Origin: Bacteroidales bacterium
GTDB lineage: Bacteria; Bacteroidota; Bacteroidia; Bacteroidales; Tenuifilaceae
DNA length: 64,000 nt
Direction of reading: 5' to 3'
Assembly: GCA_013141385.1 (NCBI GenBank)
Contig: JABFRB010000011.1
Coordinates: forward strand, 1-64,000
Shown here: one piece after another, positions 1 to 7,008 of the stretch
How the letters are laid out: every line of letters starts with the position of its first letter
Position numbering within the stretch: position 1 is the first letter of the stretch
The notes under the pieces: generated by a model
What the model was told of the DNA's origin: nothing
Database searches by the model: none
Seen by the model: only the letters and a program-made list of their open reading frames with translations
Translations under genes and position numbers: made by a program

Positions 1-130
1 TGATTCCATTGTAAGCCAAACAAGGGAAATTGTTCGCCCTGGCCGAAAGCATGAAAGAAAAAAACGCCCAAAGAAACTCTACTATATGAATTACAAACCT
101 TTATAGCTTAAGTCAACGACATTGAATCTT

Positions 131-253
131 ATAGATAAAATATATACGTAAATAAATAATGTTTTAATAATAGTTGCTTGGAGTAGGAATAAATTTCAAT
201 TTTGGTATACGTTAATATTAACTACTATTTTTTAACCTAAAACTAACAAAACA
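131..253 (+). promoter_or_regulatory. Conserved upstream block of papain-like gene 1
   Basis: This leader is nearly repeated upstream of the second protease gene (1371-1493). Shared pieces include GATAAAATATATA, ATAGTTGCTT, TATACGTTAATATTAACTA and TTAACCTAAAACTAACAAAACA just before the ATG (the last is 22 bases in the DNA, ending in the start). Conservation of non-coding sequence between paralogs suggests a shared promoter and translation leader. I did not assign exact -33/-7 boxes. Confidence 0.5.
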
Positions 254-1090
254 ATGAAAAAACTTTTTGCGATTCTTTTAATCGCTGGTATAGGCAGTTT
301 TGTAATGAACTCCTGCCAGAAGTCTTCGGATGTTAAACTAACTAACAATCAAGAGGTAAGCACTCTTCATTCATTAGGCTGCAACCTTTTACCTGCTGAT
401 GAGTATGCCAAAATTCCAGTAGCAAAAGAACCAGATGGTATTGTTATAAAGGCCGCTGTTACCTTAAATATACCTTCAGTAGGTGATCAAGGTAGTGAAG
501 GTTCATGTGTAGCTTGGGGAACAACCTATGCCGGCCGTAGCATTGCTTGGCAAGCAGGACATCCAGCAGCATGGAGTAATAGCGTAAACATTTTCAGCCC
601 AGAGTATGTCTATAACCAAATTAAGGCTAGTAGCTCTTGTGGTTCTGGGTCTTATGTAAAAACTGGCTTGAATCTGCTAAAATCACAAGGTGTTTGCAGA
701 TGGTCAGTAATGCCATATACCGATGCTAGCTGTTCAACCTTACCTAATGCAACTCAAATAGCAGATGCTGCAAATTACAAAATTGCTGGTTATAGTGCAG
801 TTACACGTTCTACCTCAGCTATAAAGGCTCAATTGGCAGCTGGTAAGGCAGTTATTGTTGCTGGTCCTGTAAGTAATGGTTTTATGTATTTAGCTAATGG
901 TGCTGTTCTTACTACCTTTGTAGGTGGTTCATTGGGAGGGCATTGCTATTGCGTTGTTGGCTACGATGATACAAAAGGTGCTTTCAAATTTATGAACTCA
1001 TGGGGAAAAAGTTGGGCATCATCAGGTTTTGGCTGGATTGCATATGGTTATGAAAGAACTTGGTGGTCAGAAGCATATGTGATTAATTAG
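254..1090 (+). CDS. Papain-like (C1A) cysteine protease lipoprotein, copy 1
   Basis: A 278-residue protein that begins with a lipoprotein signal whose lipobox ends MNSC (Cys21), so it is probably exported and lipid-anchored. The papain family signature is visible: GDQGSEGSCVAW places the oxyanion Gln at 79 and the nucleophile Cys at 85, the same six-residue spacing as papain Q19/C25. The catalytic His is H230 (GGHCYCVVGYDD) and the Asn is N248 (MNSWG), followed by GFGWIAY. No long inhibitory propeptide is present, only about 50 residues between the lipid Cys and the catalytic domain. It is the first of four tandem paralogs on the same strand, each with its own leader, so they are probably separate transcription units. 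The substrate is unknown; degradation of external protein or interbacterial use are both possible. Confidence 0.85.
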   Translation: MKKLFAILLIAGIGSFVMNSCQKSSDVKLTNNQEVSTLHSLGCNLLPADEYAKIPVAKEPDGIVIKAAVTLNIPSVGDQGSEGSCVAWGTTYAGRSIAWQAGHPAAWSNSVNIFSPEYVYNQIKASSSCGSGSYVKTGLNLLKSQGVCRWSVMPYTDASCSTLPNATQIADAANYKIAGYSAVTRSTSAIKAQLAAGKAVIVAGPVSNGFMYLANGAVLTTFVGGSLGGHCYCVVGYDDTKGAFKFMNSWGKSWASSGFGWIAYGYERTWWSEAYVIN

Positions 1091-1111
1091 TATATAGGTA
1101 ATCATTGATTG

Positions 1112-1142
1112 AAGGCTCTTCTGTATTGAAGAGCCTTTTTTT
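1112..1142 (+). terminator. Rho-independent terminator after protease copy 1
   Basis: Stem AAGGCTCTTC / GAAGAGCCTT with a short loop followed by a run of seven T, 20 bases past the stop codon. Confidence 0.85.
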
Positions 1143-1370
1143 ATTATACATAAATTATATGGATTATATGGAAAATGAGATTGCGCCTAATTTTTTTACA
1201 AAATTACTCAGGACTAAGAGGGAAAAATATGTAGTCAATCTGATATTTATGTAAACATTATATTAATGTGATTAATACATGCAATAAAAATAATTAATAT
1301 AGATTTATCTGTCATAAAAAAAGTATAATCATAAAAGTATCATAAATACAGCAATAAAAATAATAATATA

Positions 1371-1493
1371 GATAAAATATATATGAAAATAAAAAATGTT
1401 TTAAAAATAGTTGCTTAAAGTTTTAAAAAAAATCAATTTTGATATACGTTAATATTAACTATTATTTTACTTTAACCTAAAACTAACAAAACA
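1371..1493 (+). promoter_or_regulatory. Conserved upstream block of papain-like gene 2
   Basis: Matches the leader at 131-253 over most of its length, including the TATACGTTAATATTAACTA segment and the purine-poor stretch immediately before the ATG. Confidence 0.5.
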
Positions 1494-2336
1494 ATGAAAA
1501 AATTTTTTGCGATTCTATTAATCGCTGGAATGGGAAGTTTCGTTATGAACTCCTGCCAGAAATCAGCTGATGTTAAACTCAGCGACGATCAACAAGTTAG
1601 CACTCAGTATTCATTAGGTTGTAAACTTTTATCTGCTGAGGAGTATGCTAAAGTTCCATTAGCAAAAGAAGAAACTACTACTGCTCCTTTTAAGGCTGCT
1701 CTTACCCTATTTTGCCCTCCAGTAGGTAACCAAGGTGGTGAAGGTTCATGCGTAGCTTGGGGAACAACTTATGCTGCAAGAAGTATACTATGGGAAAAAG
1801 ATCACCATGCAACTTCTTATAGCTACAGCGTAAACATTTTCAGCCCTGAGTATGTTTACAACCAAATTAAGGTTGGTAGCTGTGCTAGTGGTTCTTATGT
1901 AACTGATGCTTTGGCATTGCTTTACAATCAAGGTGCTTGCAGATGGTCATTAATGCCTTATACCGATGTTAGCTGCTCAACATTACCAAACACTACTCAA
2001 AAAAATGATGCTAGAATTTATTGGACAAATAGCTATGGTGCTGTTACCCGTTCAACTTCAGCTATTAAGGCTAAGTTAAACGCTGGTATCCCAGTTATCG
2101 TTGCTGGTCCAGTAAACAATGCATTTATGTATTTAGCTAATGGTGCAGTTCTTTCTACCTTCAGTGGTTCTTCACTAGGTGGACATTGCTATTGCGTTGT
2201 TGGTTATGATGATGCTAAAAATGCTTTCAAATTCATGAACTCATGGGGAACAGGTTGGGCATCAGCAGGTTTTGGCTGGATTAATTACAATAACATAACA
2301 ACTTGGTGGACAGAAGCTTATGTAATGGGCAACTAA
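1494..2336 (+). CDS. Papain-like (C1A) cysteine protease lipoprotein, copy 2
   Basis: A 280-residue paralog of the gene at 254, with the same start (MKKFFAILLIAGMGSF) and lipobox MNSC. The Gln/Cys pair is preserved in GNQGGEGSCVAW, and the His and Asn in GGHCYCVVGYDD and MNSWGTGW, so it should be active. Compared with copy 1 it has a few insertions before the catalytic Gln and a changed loop after the central SPEYVYNQIK segment. The difference lies mainly in surface loops, as expected if the copies diverged in substrate choice. It carries its own leader and terminator. Confidence 0.85.
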   Translation: MKKFFAILLIAGMGSFVMNSCQKSADVKLSDDQQVSTQYSLGCKLLSAEEYAKVPLAKEETTTAPFKAALTLFCPPVGNQGGEGSCVAWGTTYAARSILWEKDHHATSYSYSVNIFSPEYVYNQIKVGSCASGSYVTDALALLYNQGACRWSLMPYTDVSCSTLPNTTQKNDARIYWTNSYGAVTRSTSAIKAKLNAGIPVIVAGPVNNAFMYLANGAVLSTFSGSSLGGHCYCVVGYDDAKNAFKFMNSWGTGWASAGFGWINYNNITTWWTEAYVMGN

Positions 2337-2886
2337 TCATTACTAATTATTATAAAAGGGCTCTTCAGTTTTGAAGAGCCTTTTTTATATTCTTAGAGAA
2401 ATAAACACCGGGGTTATTATGTTAAACTTATTATAATGAATGAACCCCAACCCCTTAAAATGGGATAACAGAGTAGTGCAGTAGTTTCCCCTCCTTTTAA
2501 GTTAATGTTATATTAAATGGATGTTTTTTTAGTAAATTATAGAATAGGTTTTGCCATAAAATCACAAAGACACGAAGTTCAGATAAGTTTATTTTTATGA
2601 TTTTTTGTGGCTTTGAGTCTTAGTGGCGATATTTCTTTATTTTCCCACAACATCTTAAAACAGAACCTATTAAATTGGATTGCTATATTCTTGAATTGTA
2701 GTAATTTTTGCTTGGCTATTACCCAATTAAGGGTTTTGTAACTATTGAAATATTGATTTTTTTGATACGTATTATTTCTGCTTTGACAGATTAGCTTAGT
2801 ACTTGATTTTTCGTGTGTTTTTCGAATCTATCAAAGTCGAATTATTTTAAAATATCTTCAATTACCTAATTAAAAACTAATAGATT
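2337..2886. other. Intergenic region between protease copies 2 and 3
   Basis: Holds the copy 2 terminator and, at about 2567-2632, an imperfect palindrome (CACAAAGACACGAAG facing CTTTGAGTCTTAGTGG) of the type scattered through this window. The remainder up to 2886 is AT-rich leader. It does not share the copy 1/copy 2 upstream block, so copy 3 is probably expressed differently or poorly. No coding potential seen. Confidence 0.5.
2356..2386 (+). terminator. Rho-independent terminator after protease copy 2
   Basis: Stem AAGGGCTCTTCA / TGAAGAGCCTTT followed by T6, about 20 bases after the stop. Confidence 0.85.
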
Positions 2887-3711
2887 ATGAAAAACTATTT
2901 TGCTATTTTGGCCGTTGTGGTATTTGGATGTCTCTTTATGACTTCCTGCGATAAATCATCGCAAGATGCGATTAATCTTACAACAAACCAACCACAATTA
3001 TTAAATGAGCATCATTCATTTAATTGTCAGTTTCTACCAGCAGCCGAGTATGCTAAAATTTCAGAGGCTAAAACTTCTAAATTTGATTTAACAAAAGTAA
3101 TCGTAAACTTAAAAGTACCACCCATTGGGGATCAAGGCATGGGTTCAAGTGTAGCATGGGGAACTACCTATGAGGGGCGTAGTATCGATTGGCAGGCCAA
3201 TCATCCTGCATCATGGAGTCCCAAAGTTAACATATTTAGCCCCGATTATACTGTTAAACTTAATGGCTGCACAAATCCATTATACGTAACAACTGCTTTA
3301 AACTTATTAATATCGCAAGGTGCTTGTGTAATTGCTTTGGTTACAAATCCTGATTGTGCTGTACCACCTACCGCAATTCAAATTGCAAATGCAGCTCAAC
3401 ATAGAATAAATGGGTATAACACTGTTCCTCGTACAACTGCTGCTATTAAGAGTATAATTGCATCTGGTAGACCTGTAATTGTTGCTGGTCCAGTTAATAA
3501 CGCTTTTTTGTACTACACAAGTGGAGTGCTATCTACCTTTTCAGGTTCTTCACTGGGTGGGCATTGCTACTGTATTGTTGGTTATGATGATACAAAAGGT
3601 GCATTTAAATTTATGAACTCGTGGGGAACTACCTGGGGTATTTCAGGTTTTGGTTATATTGCTTATGGGTATGAAACAACTTGGTGGCAAGAGGCTTATG
3701 TAATTATTTAA
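2887..3711 (+). CDS. Papain-like lipoprotein, copy 3, catalytic Cys lost (probable pseudoenzyme)
   Basis: A 274-residue paralog of the three neighbouring proteases with a lipoprotein signal ending MTSC. The active-site segment reads GDQGMGSSVAWG: one residue is deleted between the Gln (Q83) and the nucleophile position, and the Cys is replaced by Ser88. The central SPEYVYNQIK and CRWSVMPYTD segments are also shortened or replaced (SPDYTVKLNG, CVIALVTNPD). The His and Asn segments (GGHCYCIVGYDD, MNSWGTTWG) are intact. The reading frame is open throughout. It could be a gene in decay or a non-catalytic binding protein. It lacks the upstream block seen at copies 1 and 2 and has no clear terminator. 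Confidence 0.8.
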   Translation: MKNYFAILAVVVFGCLFMTSCDKSSQDAINLTTNQPQLLNEHHSFNCQFLPAAEYAKISEAKTSKFDLTKVIVNLKVPPIGDQGMGSSVAWGTTYEGRSIDWQANHPASWSPKVNIFSPDYTVKLNGCTNPLYVTTALNLLISQGACVIALVTNPDCAVPPTAIQIANAAQHRINGYNTVPRTTAAIKSIIASGRPVIVAGPVNNAFLYYTSGVLSTFSGSSLGGHCYCIVGYDDTKGAFKFMNSWGTTWGISGFGYIAYGYETTWWQEAYVII

Positions 3712-3732
3712 TTTATTAGATATTATATAGAT

Positions 3733-3960
3733 TAACGTGAATTCGATGCAGACATAACATATAGATTTTAAATATAATACTAGATTGCTGTTTTGTCATG
3801 CTGAACGAAGTGAAATCCGAAGGATTTGCTGAAAGCAATCATTTGTTTTCTAGATAACTAGATCCTTCGCTTCGCTCAGAACCGAACTTGCGAACCGAAC
3901 GTAGTGAGCTCAGCGGAGTTAATTCGGCAGCCAATGACACCTTACATCGAACTGACGTTA
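3733..3960. mobile_element. MITE-like element, copy 1
   Basis: A 228-bp non-coding element with imperfect inverted ends: TAACGTGAATTCGATG on the left and the reverse complement TAACGTCAGTTCGATG on the right. It is flanked by the direct repeat GAT at 3730-3732 and 3961-3963. A second copy with the same interior (GTCATGCTGAAC, GAAATCCGAAGGAT, CCTTCGCTTCGCTCAGAACC) lies at 12725-12948. No transposase for it is present in the window. Confidence 0.7.
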
Positions 3961-3984
3961 GATTAAGTTGTTTTGAGTTTGGTG

Positions 3985-4018
3985 AGAGTTCCGAGCTTTT
4001 TAAAAAGTTCGGAACTCT
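3985..4018. repeat. Hairpin AGAGTTCCGA...TCGGAACTCT
   Basis: Inverted repeat AGAGTTCCGA / TCGGAACTCT with a T5/A5 inner stem. A related perfect 12-bp hairpin (GTTCCGAACTCT) sits at 49216-49242, so it belongs to a dispersed palindrome family. It could act as a bidirectional terminator, but no gene ends close by. The rest of 3961-4322 is AT-rich leader for the next gene. Confidence 0.5.
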
Positions 4019-4322
4019 AGGATTTAACTTCTTTTCTGAGGGTTAAAGTTTTTGAGTAAACTTTAGGTACAACAGTTGATGCTTAGTCTGAATAAAGTTT
4101 ATTATATAAAATAATACTTGTAAGTCATTGATCAAATTTTTTATTCACAAATTTAGGCTAAATGCTTGATCGAACGTTTGAAACAGAGACAATTGAAATA
4201 TAGAAAAAACCCTATAATGAAAATTTGTAAATAAATAATTGGCAAAAAATAATATTAAATGCAAATTGTAATTGCATTAATGCTATATACTTTAATTTAA
4301 CTTAACCTAAAAACAAAAAGAA

Positions 4323-5159
4323 ATGAAAAAGTTTTTTGCGATTCTGTTAATCGCTGGAATGGGAAGTTTAGTTATGAACTCCTGCCAGAAATCTTCTGAT
4401 GTTAAACTTACTAACGATCAAGAAGTAAGTGCTATTCATTCATTAGGCTGTAATTTTTTACCCGCTGATGAGTATGCTAAAATTCCAGTGGCTAAAAATC
4501 CAGAAGGTGTTGTTTCAAAGGCAGTTGTTAACCTAAATGTACCTCCAGTAGGTGATCAAGGCGGTGAAGGTTCATGCGTAGCTTGGGGAACTACCTATGC
4601 TGCTCGCAGCATTTTCTGGCAAGCAGGCCACCCAGCAGCTTGGAGTCAAAGTGTAAATATTTTCAGCCCTGAGTATGTTTACAACCAAATTAAGGTTAGG
4701 AAATCATGTGGTTCAGGTGCTTACGTAACAACTGGTTTGAACTTACTAAAAACACAGGGTGTTTGTAGATGGTCTTTAATGCCATATACCGATGTTAGCT
4801 GCACAGCAAAGCCTAATGCAACTCAAATCGCTGACGCTGCACTTTATAAAATTGCCAGCTATAGTACAGTTACTCGCACTACTGCTGCTATTAAAGCTCA
4901 ATTAGATGCTGGTAAGCCAGTTGTTGTTGGTGGCCCTGTAAGTAGTGGATTTATGTATTTAGCTAATGGTGCAGTTCTTACTACCTTTGTTGGAGGTTCA
5001 TTGGGTGGACATTGCTATTGCGTTGTTGGTTATGATGACACAAAGGGTGCTTTCAAATTCATGAATTCATGGGGAACTGGTTGGGCATCAGCAGGTTTTG
5101 GTTGGATTGCTTATGGTTACGAAGCAACTTGGTGGACAGAAGCATATGTTCTAAACTAG
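4323..5159 (+). CDS. Papain-like (C1A) cysteine protease lipoprotein, copy 4
   Basis: A 278-residue paralog closest to copy 1 by eye, with the same lipoprotein signal (MNSC) and intact active-site segments: GDQGGEGSCVAW (Gln and Cys six apart), GGHCYCVVGYDD (His) and MNSWGTGW (Asn). Near identity in the signal peptide and the C-terminal half with copies 1 and 2 points to recent tandem duplication or gene conversion. The upstream region shares only the final TTAACCTAAAA element with copies 1 and 2. A strong terminator follows. Confidence 0.85.
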   Translation: MKKFFAILLIAGMGSLVMNSCQKSSDVKLTNDQEVSAIHSLGCNFLPADEYAKIPVAKNPEGVVSKAVVNLNVPPVGDQGGEGSCVAWGTTYAARSIFWQAGHPAAWSQSVNIFSPEYVYNQIKVRKSCGSGAYVTTGLNLLKTQGVCRWSLMPYTDVSCTAKPNATQIADAALYKIASYSTVTRTTAAIKAQLDAGKPVVVGGPVSSGFMYLANGAVLTTFVGGSLGGHCYCVVGYDDTKGAFKFMNSWGTGWASAGFGWIAYGYEATWWTEAYVLN

Positions 5160-5182
5160 AACTATCTTTTTTACTTATATTA

Positions 5183-5212
5183 AGAAACCCTTCAATTTTG
5201 AAGGGTTTCTTT
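5183..5212 (+). terminator. Terminator after protease copy 4
   Basis: Stem AGAAACCCTTCAA / TTGAAGGGTTTCT followed by TT. It lies between convergent genes and may also stop read-through from the gamma-glutamyltranspeptidase gene on the other strand. Confidence 0.75.
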
Positions 5213-5244
5213 GTATAAAAGACTATTGGTGTGATTAGTATTCA

Positions 5245-6930
5245 TTAATACCCACTAGCTTGTCCATCCTTTCTGGATTCTGATGCGCCAATGTATACCC
5301 CGTTCTTGGTATCAAGCATAATGGCTTGATATCCACCATACCCATCGAAGCTATAGCTGATTTTATGCCCTTTAGCAAGCAATTTACGTATTTCATTATA
5401 GTCAAAACCTGATTCAAGGAAAACTATTCCACCATCGCTCATCCTTTCATCAGTTGGTTCAGAACTGCCATCATGTTGAATTCTTGGAGCATCACCAGCC
5501 TCTTGAAGGTTCATTCCAAAATCAATTAGGTTAACAATTACTTGGGCATGACCTTGTGGCTGCATTGCACCACCCATAACACCAAAGCTAATCCATGGTT
5601 TTCCATCCTTTGTAATAAATCCGGGAATAATAGTGTGGAACGGACGTTTCCCCGGTTCAAAAACATTTGGATGACCTTCTATTAATGAAAACATTTCACC
5701 TCGATCCTGTAAAACAAAGCCAAGTCCTGTGGGAGTCATACCTGAACCCATTCCCCTATAATTACTCTGGATTAATGAAACCATGTTGCCATCCTTATCG
5801 GCTACTGTTAAATAAATTGTATTTCCAGTTTGGAGTTCACCAGCATCGTACTTATTCGCTGCTCGATTTAGGTTAATAAGTTTCATTCTCTCTTTTGCAT
5901 ATTCTTTTGAAATCAATTTTTTATAGGGGATATTTGAAAATGATGGATCTGCATAATAGCGAGCTCTATCCTCAAATGCAAGTTTCTTTGCTTCAATAAA
6001 GAGGTGCATATACTCGGCACTCCCAAAACCCATTTTGGCAATATCATAGTTTTCGAGAATATTCAAGATTTGTAGTGTTGCAATACCTTGTCCATTAGGG
6101 GGTAATTCCCAGACATCGTAACCTCGGTAAGATGATGAAACAGGTTCAACCCATTCGGATGAATGTGAAGCTAAATCTTCGTACGAAAGAAAACCTCCCT
6201 GTTTCTTCATGTAAGCATCAATTGTTTTTGCAATACTTCCTTTATAGAACTCATCTCTGCCATTCATTGCAATTTTCTCTAATGTGTTTGCCAAATATGG
6301 GTTCTTAAAGATTTCTCCTTTTGAAGGAGACTTGCCATTTGGCATATAGATTTCGGCAAAACCATCAAAATGTTTCAGCTTTTCAGCGTTACGTTGCCAG
6401 TAGTATGAGATTAATTCAGATAGTGGAAAACCTTCGCGAGCGTAGTTAATAGTGGGTTGAAGTATTTCTTCCATTTTTAACTTCCCAAATTTTTTATTTA
6501 GTTCAAACCAACCATCAACACAGCCGGGAACCGAAACAGGTAATGGGCCTATTGCAGGGATATGTTTAAGCCCTTTCTCCTTGAAGTAGGCAAGCGTTAA
6601 CGATTTTGGGGAACGACCACTGGCATTTAAGCCATAGAGTTTCTGAGTTTTTGCATCCCACACAATTGCAAAAAGATCACCTCCAATCCCTGAACCTGTA
6701 GGCTCAACAAGTCCGAGCATTGCATCAGCAGCTATTGCTGCATCAACGGCAGATCCACCTTTTTTTAGAATGTCTAACGCAACTTGAGTTGCCAAGGGTT
6801 GACTTGTACAAGCCATTCCATTTTTTGCTATTACTTCCGAACGGGTTGCAAAGTTTAATCCAGTCATCCTATCCTGACCGTGGCTAATTAATGGCATAAG
6901 AAGGGATATGAATGCTATTATCTTTTTCAT
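5245..6930 (-). CDS. ggt: Gamma-glutamyltranspeptidase
   Basis: A 561-residue N-terminal nucleophile hydrolase that cleaves or transfers the gamma-glutamyl group of glutathione and related peptides. A signal peptide (cleavage near residue 18) places it in the periplasm or outside. Family segments are clear: GGSAVDAAIAADAMLGLVEP near 58-77, GSGIGGDLF, the GxxxLNASGRSP segment, and the autoprocessing site QTGNTIYLTVADKDGN, where Thr371 would become the N-terminal nucleophile of the small subunit. GSGMTPTGLGFVLQDRG follows, and the substrate-site GGAMQPQGHAQ segment is near residue 450. The length is normal. It lies 78 bases downstream of the M16 protease on the same strand, with a terminator between them, so it is probably transcribed separately. 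Confidence 0.95.
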   Translation of the reverse strand: MKKIIAFISLLMPLISHGQDRMTGLNFATRSEVIAKNGMACTSQPLATQVALDILKKGGSAVDAAIAADAMLGLVEPTGSGIGGDLFAIVWDAKTQKLYGLNASGRSPKSLTLAYFKEKGLKHIPAIGPLPVSVPGCVDGWFELNKKFGKLKMEEILQPTINYAREGFPLSELISYYWQRNAEKLKHFDGFAEIYMPNGKSPSKGEIFKNPYLANTLEKIAMNGRDEFYKGSIAKTIDAYMKKQGGFLSYEDLASHSSEWVEPVSSSYRGYDVWELPPNGQGIATLQILNILENYDIAKMGFGSAEYMHLFIEAKKLAFEDRARYYADPSFSNIPYKKLISKEYAKERMKLINLNRAANKYDAGELQTGNTIYLTVADKDGNMVSLIQSNYRGMGSGMTPTGLGFVLQDRGEMFSLIEGHPNVFEPGKRPFHTIIPGFITKDGKPWISFGVMGGAMQPQGHAQVIVNLIDFGMNLQEAGDAPRIQHDGSSEPTDERMSDGGIVFLESGFDYNEIRKLLAKGHKISYSFDGYGGYQAIMLDTKNGVYIGASESRKDGQASGY

Positions 6931-6969
6931 TTCTAATTGATTTTGTTAGAAAAGTATTTGTTTGTATGA

Positions 6970-6996
6970 AAAAGCCTCTTGTTTGGAGAGGCTTTT
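6970..6996 (-). terminator. Terminator after the M16 protease gene
   Basis: Read on the minus strand, stem AAAAGCCTCT / AGAGGCTTTT with a loop of about seven bases and a following T run. It is 13 bases past the stop codon of the gene at 7009. Confidence 0.8.
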
Positions 6997-7008
6997 CTTT
7001 AGAAATTA

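Noticed and set aside
1-253. Possible end of an upstream gene at 1-90 (frame ending near 88)
   Set aside because: Frames over the first 90 bases are short, contain stops and show no recognisable C-terminus. I cannot tell a partial gene from noise.
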